Source: Oceanicoccus sp. KOV_DT_Chl
GTDB lineage: Bacteria > Pseudomonadota > Gammaproteobacteria > Pseudomonadales > Dasaniaceae
Direction: 5' to 3'
Length of the DNA stretch: 64,000 nt
Assembly: GCF_900120175.1 (NCBI RefSeq)
Contig: NZ_FQLF01000002.1
Coordinates: forward strand, 1,550,001-1,614,000
Shown here: one piece after another, positions 16,837 through 26,699 of the stretch
Numbering within the stretch: position 1 is the first letter of the stretch
Layout of the letters: each line of letters begins with the position of its first letter
Notes under the pieces: model-generated
What the model was told of the DNA's origin: nothing
The model's input: the letters and a program-made list of their open reading frames with translations, nothing else
Database searches by the model: none
Made by a program: the position numbers and the translations under genes

Positions 16837-18162
16837 TTAAACTCTGTTGTCTGTCTGTCTTGTGCTTCCTATTTCAGCATTCTCGTCGACTGTCAAAACC
16901 CCACGCCAGCAATAGTCAGGAGTTACTTTTCCCCAGTGCAATCCTTGGTTTGACTTAATCGACAATGGCAATACCGGCTTACGATAAAGCCACTCTACTC
17001 CATCTTGAATTGCTACAACTGCAAAGTATTTTCCCGGGTTAAAATTTAAGCTTTTAATTTCTAAGTCGATGGCAACCGAGCCATCACTTTTCATATCAAT
17101 ATTAACTTCGCTTGCATCTGTTGACATTCCCGTCATAAGAACCCCATCCTCTGAGAAAATTGGCACGCCTATTAATAATTTTCCCACGGGCATTAGCATT
17201 TTAAATTCAATACGCAGAACTAAAATTTCATTATGCCCCGCACTAGCCACCTCTTCTAATTTCTCATTTAGCCAGCGATGGCTAACGGCCCCAATCAATT
17301 CATGATCAAAGTGAAATGGCTGTAAAAACTCACTCTCCTTATTTTTTGGCTCACTCTCTTCTGATTTATTAGAAGGCAATTCTAACTTTTCTGTTTCTAC
17401 ATGGTAATACTTTATTGCCTCTTTAACGTCTCCTTGAAAGACAACAGCGCCATCCTGCAAGACAATTCCCAGGTCACAAAACCGCGTGATATCAACCATA
17501 GAATGAGAGACCATAACAAATGCCGCCTGGTCACGCAGCTCCTGCATTTTTCGTAAACATTTTTGTTTGAATTTAAAGTCTCCAACAGAAAGCACTTCAT
17601 CAATTATTATTAGCGAGGCTTCAACATGAACGGCTATAGCAAAACCTAGCCTGGCAGACATACCTGAACTAAAAGTATTGAGCGGCGCATCCATATAGTC
17701 ACTTAATTCAGAAAATTGTACGATGTCATCAAATACTTCATTTAGATATTCTTCTGTTCGACCATACAATGCACCTTTCAGATATATATTCTCTCTGGCA
17801 GAAAGACCCGCCTGAAAACCTGCCGACAGCTCAATCATACTAGCTATATCTTTTGTTACCCGAATCTCTCCTGTATCTGGCAAAACATGCCCAGCAATCA
17901 TTTTTAGCAATGTGCTTTTTCCTGCGCCATTCAGCCCTATAAGCCCAATCGCTTGGCCACACCTAATACTAAACGACACATTTTTGACAGCATAAAACTG
18001 CTCTTTTTCTAAATCTAAGGAGTTATTTTTTGTTGTAAATATTGAAGAAATAAATATTTTTTTCAGGAAATTTCGCTTACTCTGTTGATTTCGAGAATAT
18101 ATCTTACTAACACCTTTAACTTCAAGCACAACATCCAAATCAAACCCCATACTATCAGTCAT
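16837..18162 (-). CDS. wzt: O-polysaccharide ABC exporter ATPase Wzt with C-terminal glycan-binding domain
   Basis: A 441-residue ABC ATPase. Seen: Walker A GLNGAGKST (76-84), the signature FSSGMSARL (164-172), Walker B LIIIDEVLSVGD (184-195) and the H-loop VMVSHS (216-221). Beyond the 250-residue ATPase is an extra beta-rich domain (about 285-430), as in the Wzt proteins of E. coli O8/O9a, where it recognises the terminal modification of the finished polymer. Its presence implies that the exported glycan carries a non-reducing-end cap. It forms the exporter with wzm, whose stop precedes the wzt start directly. Confidence 0.92.
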   Translation of the reverse strand: MTDSMGFDLDVVLEVKGVSKIYSRNQQSKRNFLKKIFISSIFTTKNNSLDLEKEQFYAVKNVSFSIRCGQAIGLIGLNGAGKSTLLKMIAGHVLPDTGEIRVTKDIASMIELSAGFQAGLSARENIYLKGALYGRTEEYLNEVFDDIVQFSELSDYMDAPLNTFSSGMSARLGFAIAVHVEASLIIIDEVLSVGDFKFKQKCLRKMQELRDQAAFVMVSHSMVDITRFCDLGIVLQDGAVVFQGDVKEAIKYYHVETEKLELPSNKSEESEPKNKESEFLQPFHFDHELIGAVSHRWLNEKLEEVASAGHNEILVLRIEFKMLMPVGKLLIGVPIFSEDGVLMTGMSTDASEVNIDMKSDGSVAIDLEIKSLNFNPGKYFAVVAIQDGVEWLYRKPVLPLSIKSNQGLHWGKVTPDYCWRGVLTVDENAEIGSTRQTDNRV

Positions 18163-19032
18163 CTAATAATTTCCTTTTAGGCGAGGCTCAACGACATACA
18201 GAAGTCGCATAGCAAAAAGAAATACTGCAACTGATATAACACTCACTACTATTAATGGCACTTGAGAATGAAATTCGCCGATCGATATTAACGATCTGAA
18301 ATTATTGATAAATATGGCAAATGGATTGTAATGCTGCATAGCTAAAAATAAAGGTGTATCTGGCAGCGGGAAAATAACACAACTTAAAAACATCGCGTAT
18401 CGCAATACCACTGTAGTGATATTATTTAAATCTGGCATAACCAAGCCAGCAAGCGCCAACAGTACGCCAAAGCCAAATGCAAAAAATGTCATCGTAAATA
18501 GTATAGGAACAACCCAAAGTGCCGATATTAAAAAATCATCAACGAATAAAATAACAACAATAGCTACCAATACAGAGCGCACCAACGTATCAAACAATAT
18601 TTGCGTATAGGCTGGCAATATAACCGCCACCATCGGCAACTGACTTTTTTCTATTAATACTTTTTTTTGTTTTAGCGCACTGGTAGGCACCAAAATCATA
18701 TCTGAAATATAGGCCCATACTGTAAAACCCAGAGTGACATACAAAGGCCCTCGCGCATAACGGTCACCTCCGAGTATTTGACCACTGGTTAACAATATAA
18801 ACACAGAGACTGGTAACAAAGGCAGCAGAACTGCCCACAGATTACCTAATGCTGTTTGATTAAAGTTTGCCGCCAGATTTTTTTTGAATTGATAAGCGAT
18901 ATGCCAACGGTATTGATTTGCCTCTAGCCAAAGAGAAATCACTGCTGAAATTATTGTTGAGTCGCGCCGCATATCCGGACGATAGACCGAATAACCAGCC
19001 ATTTTATTAGCTTTTTTCAGTTTAGCACTCAT
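18163..19032 (-). CDS. wzm: O-polysaccharide ABC exporter permease Wzm
   Basis: A 289-residue ABC-2-type permease with about six membrane helices. Features of the family visible here are the amphipathic N-terminal segment before the first helix, NLWAVLLPLLPVSVF, and the late loop MQHYNPFAIFINNFRSLI, close to the usual YNP-containing region of Wzm/KpsM-like permeases. It moves undecaprenyl-pyrophosphate-linked O-polysaccharide across the inner membrane with Wzt. It is directly downstream of the giant glycosyltransferase gene (51-bp gap). Confidence 0.9.
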   Translation of the reverse strand: MSAKLKKANKMAGYSVYRPDMRRDSTIISAVISLWLEANQYRWHIAYQFKKNLAANFNQTALGNLWAVLLPLLPVSVFILLTSGQILGGDRYARGPLYVTLGFTVWAYISDMILVPTSALKQKKVLIEKSQLPMVAVILPAYTQILFDTLVRSVLVAIVVILFVDDFLISALWVVPILFTMTFFAFGFGVLLALAGLVMPDLNNITTVVLRYAMFLSCVIFPLPDTPLFLAMQHYNPFAIFINNFRSLISIGEFHSQVPLIVVSVISVAVFLFAMRLLYVVEPRLKGNY

Positions 19033-19083
19033 GTAAAGCCAACCCCGTTCAACCGCTGTTATCCATACCGTTATTATTACTAA

Positions 19084-22000
19084 CTAGTCTGCTTTTCCTA
19101 TGACCTTAAAAATACAGGTACCCCACTCAGCACCAATAAATTCAAGATGGCTTAGCCCCATAACTGACTCATCTACATATCGCTTAATATCAGGCCACTC
19201 AGTGGTCTCATAGTCATCAAATATTATCATCCCACCTTTTTCAACCAAGTGCTGATAAACTTCGAAATCAAACTTAACGCCTTCGTAAGTATGATCTCCA
19301 TCAATAATTAATAAATTATAGGTTTGTTTAGAAGCTTCCTTAAGCGCCTCCTCATCAGTACTCAATCGAAGTATTTGCTGCACCTGAGATGACTCCAGTC
19401 CAACTTTTTCAAAATTGCGATTAGTTACTTTTTCTGTCACCGGCATACCCGTAAACTTATCAATAGCACCACTTTTGTAATACCCATCTAGTGGATCAAG
19501 TGTTGTTACTGTAAATACATCATTATCGTACCGACATAAATCGTATAAAATAGCAATATTAACCCCGAACAATGTACCTATTTCTAGAATTTTTAACTCT
19601 TTTGCGTCAATACTCTTAGCCACTAAAACACGAAGCAGTTGTGACTGAAGACTAGTTGCCAGACGTCCATGGCTAGATGCCTCTATCTCACATATCTTAT
19701 GTGATATGTATGCGAGCGCTTCATGACTATATTCTAGGCCCAACTTACCACACCAGTAATTTATGAAATGAGTTCTCTGTTCCTGTGATAAACGACGAGA
19801 AAAATACTGATGCGCAGGAGGATTAAAGCCCGCATTATTTTCTAAAAACCGACCGGATCGAATCGATCCTTCATTTAATTCTGCAATGGGCACACCAAAA
19901 ATATCTGATATTTTTTCACCTAACAACTTAATCTGATCGCTTATATTTTTCTGCGAAATTCGGTCCGCTTCATTATCAAACTTGACCCGTTCTATATCAG
20001 ACAATGTTGATGCAAGCTGAAAAAATAAGTCTTTGACCTCTTGCTTTGTGTTAATTTTAAAATCATTAACATCTGTACTTAGCGTATTGACATCAACTGC
20101 AAGCTTGCTTGTATTTCCCCTTAACTGATTAACCCCTGTCTTTAATCCATGGATTTCGCGATTAGCGTTGTTCTCTATTGCCGCTATTCTTGCAATTGGC
20201 TTTTTAAGCGCGTTGATTGCTTTTTTACGAAGATTGTCTACATATCTTGACTTATGATCACTATAAGCAATCGCCTCATGTTGAAGCCGTCCGTATAACA
20301 AAGCAATCAGTAACAGCACAATCCCAGCACTTATAAACGTAAGTAACACATCGACAATACCTGGGGCCACAAAAGGAAGTGCGTTAGTGATAAATCCAGC
20401 CACACCATCTAATTGCAAGAAAGCAATCATCAGCACTGATGCCAGAGTAAACATGCCTCTTTTGTTTCGATAAAACCCCAAGTACCGACTTGTCGCATTA
20501 AGCAACCTGCGTCTTATTCCTAATATTCCTTCAGCGTCATTGCTCGACTCCTTCCCACTAGCACTTCCCTCTGTAGCGGTCATTGTTTTATCACTCGGCT
20601 GAACTTTCTTTACTGTTTTTGCTAATGCCGAACCTAATACGGCAGCAACATGCTCTTCCGAGGGTTGCTCTTTAAATGCAACCAGATTGCCCCACGCATC
20701 CTTACCCGCAAGGTGGCATGGATATTTCACTAAGCGTTTCCAGTTATGCCTGATTCCATATCGAACTATAGGGTGCCACTCACTGACATACACAACATAA
20801 CCTTTATCTACCAAATACTGGGCGATATCATGAAAGGTGTAGCCTAGCGCTACTGTTTTGTTATCTTCAAACTCACACTCAACGATATCTGGAGAAAAGC
20901 GCTGCCAATCAAAGCCCTGTAACACAAATAGATCAAAACCTTCAGTATCAATTTTCAGAAAGTCCACATGATCAATTTTATTCACTTCACAATAGTCTGT
21001 AAGTGTTGTCGTGGTAACACGGCATATCTCTTTATGCGTATCCCTAAATGCAGACAATCCGCTAATGCCGGTACTTTCGTCACTGGCATAAAACGATACT
21101 TCTTCATTCGATTTATTACTGACTGCTCTGGTATCAATAGATATATTAGGATCTGATTTATACCTTTTCTCCAGCTTGGCTCTATTATTAGGGTCAGGCT
21201 CAAATGCATGTACACGCCAGCCATGTTTAAGAAAAGGAGCCGCAGAACTCCCCTGGTGCGCACCGACATCTATCATGACGCCAGTGCCTTTCGCAGCAAC
21301 CAGGTCGGCCACCACATCTGTTTCATCAATGTGGGCACAACTATCACGGTCATAAATCCCTACCAGCCCTCCATCATCTGCCTTATTTACTTGCGTCCCG
21401 GGCTTCCAACCATATTTACCTGCTACCATTTCAACCACGCCTTTAAACTCCGCTATCATTTTTGTTGCATTCTTTTCGCTAAAAACTACATTTTGAGCTT
21501 TTGCTACCAATGCTTTTCTTTCAACATTATCAGTTACAATTTCATGTAATGCTTGCTTTAGTTTCTTTAAGTCACGCTCATCAACCATCTTTGCAAAATC
21601 ACGCTCGGCTATGAAATCCATAGTTGCAATTGTTCTAGGCCCATAAGCCAAAATAGGAACACCTGAAGCCATATATTCCGGCAATTTATTGGCCATAGAA
21701 AAACGAATGTACTCTTCAGTATCCTTATCAAAGTTATATGTCACCAACAGAGCGTCAGACGATTTTAATAAAGAATGATATTCATCAGGGGCAACCAAAT
21801 GATGAGCACTAACACATTTATTCCTTGCTAACTTCTCGGCCGCCGCAAAGCACCAATCCATGGTATAAATCTCAAATCGCACCTTTCTACCACAATCCAT
21901 CGTCCCAACAATCTTTGCTAAATCAGTTACCCCTTGTCGGGTCATATCATCTGCAAGAGCACCGCAATACCGAATTACAAAATCTCTTTTGCTGTCTGTA

Positions 22001-24282
22001 GACTCTTTGCCATCATCCTGCCATTCTGAAGGAAATACAGCATTCGCAAATGCCATAAACTCGCGCCCATATCGTTGCTGATACTCCTTCGACATTGCTT
22101 CGCAAATACTTAAATTAACCACAGCAGAACCAATCAAACGCTCCAATGGAGGGACTAGCTGACCATAAACTTTTGGCTCTTTGGACTTAAGTCTAGCGGG
22201 CCAATCATCCATCATATGGACAATATAAGGTGCTCCAATGGCTTCAATTACCTCCGTTACAAACTGATGGTAATCAACTGGCTTATCAGCTGGCCGGTAG
22301 TAAATAACGTCTGGTGAAAAATTTAAACATGCTGCCAATGTACTGTCTGTTTTACCCGTATATTTAAATAGACTTTTTTTCCCATTAACTGCGCCAGGAG
22401 CAACATAAACATGCATAAAACGACTTTCAGGCCAGTCATTAAAAAGCAGCTTTGACAACTGGCCAGTAGCGCACTCACTGCCAGTCGCGCTAGTAGAGAA
22501 GACTAAAACTTTCGGAAAACTATTCTCAATAGCCAGCTGCTCAGGATGACAGCCGCCTAGTTTTAACTCATTTTCCAACTCTCCTCGCCTAAATACTCCA
22601 AGCTTGCCACCAGCGGTACAATTGACTACTTCTCGCCCATCCGCCTTAAAAGCCTCATTTGCAAGCCTATACATATCCTCCATATTTCCAACATCCGCAG
22701 CCTGCCATTTTTTTCCTTTAAAGTATGTGGCATCAAAATGATTTTCGTCATTATCATTTTGCTCAATAAGGTCCCCTTCCTTTAGGTTATCATCCTGCTG
22801 GTAACTATGATCAAAACCTATCATTATGACTTTTTCATAACCCAGCCAATAAACTATTTGCAATAAAAAAAATGAAACTGTTGATCTCCAGGAAACATTA
22901 TTTTCAATATCTGTCGAAAATTCAGCATATCCTATAGAGTCAAAGAAGTAGCTACCCTCCCCCCCAACACAATAACTCAACCAATAAGGATATAATTTAT
23001 CTAATCCTGCCAAACCGTTGAACTGGTGACTACCCTGCTCTGCCACTAAATAATTTGTTACAGCTAAAAATTTTGCATGTTTAGCTAAATCTTTGTTCAA
23101 AAAAGCGTAATTACTTATAAAAACATCGTTACCTTCGAGCAGAGATAAATCTGTATTATTTAGGCTTGGGCCATTGCCAACAAGGACGCAAATTTTACGA
23201 TTCCGAGTTTCCTTTAATTTTCGAAAATGATTTATTGAACGCGAAGTCGCCGACTCTTTCCAGCCCCGATGAAATGACCAACGTTGAGGACCAACAGTAT
23301 AGAGAGTCCTGCCAGGTAAATTTTTTACTGAATTATCAATTCGCACCGGTCTAGGCGGCAGTTCAACAGCTAACTGCACCAACCTATTCCAGGTTTTTGA
23401 ATAAGGCGCCCGCCCCTTGTTTTCCTTCAATACCTCAAAAGCCACATGGTCCCCATTATAACGTTTCATGAGCTCATTAACTTTCACCTCTACTGCAGGT
23501 CGATTCACATGCTCCCTAACACCTTCATTGATAAGCATGCCATCCCAGCCTTCCACTAAATATTCAGCATACCGCACCAACCAATTTACGGCGACATACC
23601 CAAACTTGCCTTTCAGCATTCCGCACACTTCTTCGAAACTACGCCCTCTATCACCAAATGTTTTATTATCTGGGTAGTACTTTGCTTTCGCAAAATACTC
23701 AGGAACATACTTGAACTTCACTCCACTTTGAAAAGCCCTTATCCAAAATTCATAGTCCATACAAAAATGTAAGTCTTCATTCAGTAATCCTATTCGGCGA
23801 GGCACATCCGCACGCATAAATAATGCCGGCTGTAAAATTCCTACTTGAGTCTGAAGAGAAGAACCTAGAATATTTACATCGTCGATTACATGAGCTTCTC
23901 GAAGATACTGGTCATTATCATCAACATAAATACCCTTTCCATACAATATTCCAAGATCCTGGTCCTGCTCAAAATGCTCTACAACCTTGCTAAATACTGC
24001 TTCATCATAATAGCAATCATCAGAATTCAACCAGGCTATTATGTCTCCATTCACTAATCGAAATCCTTTATTGATTGCATCCGCTTGGCCGTTATCCGGC
24101 TCTGCAATCAGTGTTACGCCCTCTGCCATATTAGCTATATCACGGCTACCGTCATCGGAGCCTGGATCAAGCACGAAATGCTCTACTGCTTTATGCGTCT
24201 GCGCTCTTACGGAGGCTAATGTCTCCGGTAAAAACTTTGCCTGATTATAACTTGGCATGACAACTGAAATTTTCATCAACAT
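19084..24282 (-). CDS. Giant multidomain glycosyltransferase/methyltransferase with membrane and coiled-coil segments
   Basis: A single 1732-residue frame. Domains in order: a GT2 (1 to about 230; DPGSDDGS 39-46, LNSDD 85-89, CMDYEFWIR 174-182); a DUF115/Maf-like domain (about 365-560; GNGPSLN 369-375, MIGFDHSY 487-494); a GT4-like domain (about 590-955; SMANKLPEYMASGVPIL 862-878); an FkbM methyltransferase (about 1000-1205; MIDVGAHQGSS 1003-1013, AFEPDP 1026-1031, LKIDTEGFD 1109-1117); two membrane helices (about 1277-1297 and 1308-1330); a helical, probably coiled-coil stretch (about 1340-1465); and a second class I methyltransferase (about 1510-1730; KILEIGTLFG 1564-1573, LLIIDGDHTYEG 1657-1668). 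It lies between rmlD and wzm, so it probably builds, and possibly caps, the rhamnose-containing O-polysaccharide at the inner membrane. The sequence contains no stop codons or frame breaks. Confidence 0.8.
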   Translation of the reverse strand: MLMKISVVMPSYNQAKFLPETLASVRAQTHKAVEHFVLDPGSDDGSRDIANMAEGVTLIAEPDNGQADAINKGFRLVNGDIIAWLNSDDCYYDEAVFSKVVEHFEQDQDLGILYGKGIYVDDNDQYLREAHVIDDVNILGSSLQTQVGILQPALFMRADVPRRIGLLNEDLHFCMDYEFWIRAFQSGVKFKYVPEYFAKAKYYPDNKTFGDRGRSFEEVCGMLKGKFGYVAVNWLVRYAEYLVEGWDGMLINEGVREHVNRPAVEVKVNELMKRYNGDHVAFEVLKENKGRAPYSKTWNRLVQLAVELPPRPVRIDNSVKNLPGRTLYTVGPQRWSFHRGWKESATSRSINHFRKLKETRNRKICVLVGNGPSLNNTDLSLLEGNDVFISNYAFLNKDLAKHAKFLAVTNYLVAEQGSHQFNGLAGLDKLYPYWLSYCVGGEGSYFFDSIGYAEFSTDIENNVSWRSTVSFFLLQIVYWLGYEKVIMIGFDHSYQQDDNLKEGDLIEQNDNDENHFDATYFKGKKWQAADVGNMEDMYRLANEAFKADGREVVNCTAGGKLGVFRRGELENELKLGGCHPEQLAIENSFPKVLVFSTSATGSECATGQLSKLLFNDWPESRFMHVYVAPGAVNGKKSLFKYTGKTDSTLAACLNFSPDVIYYRPADKPVDYHQFVTEVIEAIGAPYIVHMMDDWPARLKSKEPKVYGQLVPPLERLIGSAVVNLSICEAMSKEYQQRYGREFMAFANAVFPSEWQDDGKESTDSKRDFVIRYCGALADDMTRQGVTDLAKIVGTMDCGRKVRFEIYTMDWCFAAAEKLARNKCVSAHHLVAPDEYHSLLKSSDALLVTYNFDKDTEEYIRFSMANKLPEYMASGVPILAYGPRTIATMDFIAERDFAKMVDERDLKKLKQALHEIVTDNVERKALVAKAQNVVFSEKNATKMIAEFKGVVEMVAGKYGWKPGTQVNKADDGGLVGIYDRDSCAHIDETDVVADLVAAKGTGVMIDVGAHQGSSAAPFLKHGWRVHAFEPDPNNRAKLEKRYKSDPNISIDTRAVSNKSNEEVSFYASDESTGISGLSAFRDTHKEICRVTTTTLTDYCEVNKIDHVDFLKIDTEGFDLFVLQGFDWQRFSPDIVECEFEDNKTVALGYTFHDIAQYLVDKGYVVYVSEWHPIVRYGIRHNWKRLVKYPCHLAGKDAWGNLVAFKEQPSEEHVAAVLGSALAKTVKKVQPSDKTMTATEGSASGKESSNDAEGILGIRRRLLNATSRYLGFYRNKRGMFTLASVLMIAFLQLDGVAGFITNALPFVAPGIVDVLLTFISAGIVLLLIALLYGRLQHEAIAYSDHKSRYVDNLRKKAINALKKPIARIAAIENNANREIHGLKTGVNQLRGNTSKLAVDVNTLSTDVNDFKINTKQEVKDLFFQLASTLSDIERVKFDNEADRISQKNISDQIKLLGEKISDIFGVPIAELNEGSIRSGRFLENNAGFNPPAHQYFSRRLSQEQRTHFINYWCGKLGLEYSHEALAYISHKICEIEASSHGRLATSLQSQLLRVLVAKSIDAKELKILEIGTLFGVNIAILYDLCRYDNDVFTVTTLDPLDGYYKSGAIDKFTGMPVTEKVTNRNFEKVGLESSQVQQILRLSTDEEALKEASKQTYNLLIIDGDHTYEGVKFDFEVYQHLVEKGGMIIFDDYETTEWPDIKRYVDESVMGLSHLEFIGAEWGTCIFKVIGKAD
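22969..22975. repeat. C7/G7 homopolymer tract inside the giant glycosyltransferase gene
   Basis: Seven C on the plus strand (G7 on the coding strand) encode the GGEG segment near residue 440, in the DUF115-like module. The tract is in frame here. A one-base slip would remove all downstream modules. Confidence 0.6.
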
Positions 24283-24323
24283 TCCAAAATAAAATTAATT
24301 GTTTGCTAAAAATATAACGATAT

Positions 24324-25250
24324 TCATTTTTTATATTTCTCCAAAAGCACCGCATTCATATATGTCTTCCAATCGCTTATAGATACATCAAAAATATCTT
24401 TTATTAGCTCATTAGCGAGCATGGAGTTAAACGGCCTTACCGCTTTCAAATCAAGGGCTTCTGATGATATCGGGTAAATGTCTTTAACCGCCAAAGGCTC
24501 TTTTAACCGAGCACTCTCTATGATAGCCACGGCAAAATCATACCAACTACAATAACCATTGGGCTTTAAATGAAAAACGCTATTTTCACCTGATGTATGG
24601 ACACCACTCTCTACATATTTTTTTAATACTTGCCAGGTAATATCTGCAATAAAGCTAGCCGACGTAGGTGTTCCAATCTGATCTTCGACCACTTTCAATG
24701 TTTCTGTTACTCTCGCTTTTTCAATAATGGCATTGAGAAAGTTTCTGCTATGAGCATCATATACCCAGCAAGTTCGAAAAATTAAATGCTTACAACCAAT
24801 CGCCTGAATAGATTTTTCTCCCTCCCGCTTGGAGCGACCATAAACATTCAACGGATCAGTTTTATCCTTCTCAATATAGGGGGTATTTGATCTACCACTA
24901 AACACATAATCAGTAGAATAATGCACTAGCACTGCATCTATTTTTTTACAGGCCTCGGCCATCACGCCAGGTGCCTGACTATTGACATTAAAAGCTAATT
25001 CCGACTCATCCTCTGCCTGATCAACCTGGGTGTAGGCCGCAGGATTAATTACAATAGCGGGCTTTACTTCAATGATTATTTTTGCCAGTTCCGCATGGTT
25101 CTCCAGATCGATTTTAAAATCTGCACCCTGACCATCTCTAGAAGCGGTAATAAGCTCACAATGAGATCCGAACTCTTGTCTTAAAGCCCTCCCCACCTGA
25201 CCATTCACACCCGTGATAAGAACCCTTTGACCCGCAAGTGACTTATTCAT
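24324..25250 (-). CDS. rmlD: dTDP-4-dehydrorhamnose reductase
   Basis: A 308-residue extended-SDR protein. Seen: TGVNGQVGRAL near residue 13, HYSTDYVFSG and the catalytic YGRSKREGE. It reduces dTDP-4-keto-L-rhamnose to dTDP-L-rhamnose, the last step of the pathway encoded by this cluster. It overlaps rmlC by eight bases. Order in transcription is rmlB, rmlA, rmlC, rmlD. Length is normal for the family. Confidence 0.93.
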   Translation of the reverse strand: MNKSLAGQRVLITGVNGQVGRALRQEFGSHCELITASRDGQGADFKIDLENHAELAKIIIEVKPAIVINPAAYTQVDQAEDESELAFNVNSQAPGVMAEACKKIDAVLVHYSTDYVFSGRSNTPYIEKDKTDPLNVYGRSKREGEKSIQAIGCKHLIFRTCWVYDAHSRNFLNAIIEKARVTETLKVVEDQIGTPTSASFIADITWQVLKKYVESGVHTSGENSVFHLKPNGYCSWYDFAVAIIESARLKEPLAVKDIYPISSEALDLKAVRPFNSMLANELIKDIFDVSISDWKTYMNAVLLEKYKK

Positions 25251-25797
25251 ACTCAGGCAAATCCTTCACAGGTATTTCGCTCAAATTCTTACCGTGCCTA
25301 TCTTTATCTGATAGCTGTGGGGCCATACTTGGCCACGGAATTGATAACTCAGGGTCATCCCATGCCACACTGAACTCACCATCAGGGTTATATAAGCTTG
25401 TACACTTATATGAAAATAATGCGACATCGGAAGTCACCATAAAACCATGTGCAAACCCTTCAGGCACATAAAATTGACGTTTATTATTTTCTGAGAGCAG
25501 TACTGCCTCCCACTGACCAAAGGTAGGGGAGCCCACTCGAATATCGACTGCCACATCATAAACTTCTCCCTGTAATACTTGCACTAACTTCCCCTGTGTC
25601 ATTGGCTTCTGGTAGTGTAAACCGCGCAGAATTCCCTTTCGAGAAAAAGACAAGTTATCCTGAACAAAGCTTTCTTTTATACCAACTTCTGCATATCGCT
25701 TTGCATTATATGTCTCAAGAAAAAAACCTCTTTCGTCGCCAAACACTTTTGGCTCGATAATTATCAGTCCGGGGATTTTCGTTTTTATAATATTCAT
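25243..25797 (-). CDS. rmlC: dTDP-4-dehydrorhamnose 3,5-epimerase
   Basis: A 184-residue cupin-fold epimerase. Seen: the N-terminal GLIIIEPKVFGDERGFFLE, RGLHYQ with the catalytic His, and FYVPEGFAHGF. It inverts C3 and C5 of dTDP-4-keto-6-deoxyglucose. It sits between rmlA and rmlD in a tight operon. Normal length. Confidence 0.95.
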   Translation of the reverse strand: MNIIKTKIPGLIIIEPKVFGDERGFFLETYNAKRYAEVGIKESFVQDNLSFSRKGILRGLHYQKPMTQGKLVQVLQGEVYDVAVDIRVGSPTFGQWEAVLLSENNKRQFYVPEGFAHGFMVTSDVALFSYKCTSLYNPDGEFSVAWDDPELSIPWPSMAPQLSDKDRHGKNLSEIPVKDLPEYE

Positions 25798-25808
25798 AGA
25801 TAGTTTAT

Positions 25809-26699
25809 CTAACGCTTATTAATTTCTGGCAAGCGACTTAGATATTTCCCGTAATGGGTTTTTTGAAATTTTTCAGCCAGCTGCAATAGCTTGTCTGTGT
25901 CTATCCATTGATTGTTATATGCAATTTCTTCAGGACACAACACCATCAGCCCCTGCCGCTTGTTGATTGTCTCAATATAATTTGCCGCTTCAAGAAGAGA
26001 ATCATGAGTACCCGTATCTAACCAAGCGCTGCCTCTACCAAGATCTTCCAAACGCAACAAACCATCCGCTAAATATATTTTGTTTAAATCGGTAATTTCC
26101 AGCTCGCCGCGAGGCGATGGTGTTAATAACTTGGCGTACTCAACTACACGCTCATCATAAAAATACAAACCTGTTACTGCATAATTTGATTTTGGCTTGT
26201 CAGGTTTTTCTTCGATCGAAAGCACATTACCTGCTTTATCTATTTCAGCTACCCCATAACGACCTGGATCATCTACCCAATAACCAAAAACAGTTGCTCC
26301 CGACTGTTCTTTATTCGCACGCCTCATCACATCGACCAGACCATGTCCGTAGAAAATATTATCCCCTAGAATCAAACAGGAGTGCGAGCCTTGTAAAAAA
26401 TCCTCGGCGAGAATAAACGCCTGAGCCAAACCATTTGGAGCAGGCTGAACCACATAGTCAAATTTCACTCCCCAATCAGAACCGTCACCTAATACTTTTT
26501 TAAATTGCGACTCATCCTCAGGAGTAGTAATAATTAATATTTCACGTATTCCCGCCAGCATTAATGTGGCTATTGGATAATAAATCATCGGCTTATCATA
26601 AACCGGCATCAGCTGCTTACTAACACCCAAAGTCAGCGGATGTAATCTTGTGCCTGTTCCGCCAGCTAATACTATTCCCTTTCTCTCAGTAACCATCAC
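25809..26699 (-). CDS. rmlA: Glucose-1-phosphate thymidylyltransferase
   Basis: A 296-residue nucleotidyltransferase with the signature [13 protein letters not shown] and [17 protein letters not shown] near the N-terminus, LGDNIFYG in the middle and the EEKP loop of the family. It makes dTDP-glucose from glucose 1-phosphate and dTTP, the entry step to dTDP-rhamnose and possibly to the amino sugar made by the DegT-type aminotransferase of the same locus. Its start overlaps the stop of rmlB. Confidence 0.95.
   Translation of the reverse strand: MMVTERKGIVLAGGTGTRLHPLTLGVSKQLMPVYDKPMIYYPIATLMLAGIREILIITTPEDESQFKKVLGDGSDWGVKFDYVVQPAPNGLAQAFILAEDFLQGSHSCLILGDNIFYGHGLVDVMRRANKEQSGATVFGYWVDDPGRYGVAEIDKAGNVLSIEEKPDKPKSNYAVTGLYFYDERVVEYAKLLTPSPRGELEITDLNKIYLADGLLRLEDLGRGSAWLDTGTHDSLLEAANYIETINKRQGLMVLCPEEIAYNNQWIDTDKLLQLAEKFQKTHYGKYLSRLPEINKR

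Noticed and set aside
5106-21209. A 21-base identical stretch shared by 5106-5126 and 21189-21209
   Set aside because: Both copies encode the conserved AFEPDP motif of FkbM methyltransferases. The identity stops at the motif, so it is a conserved coding motif and not a mobile or regulatory repeat.
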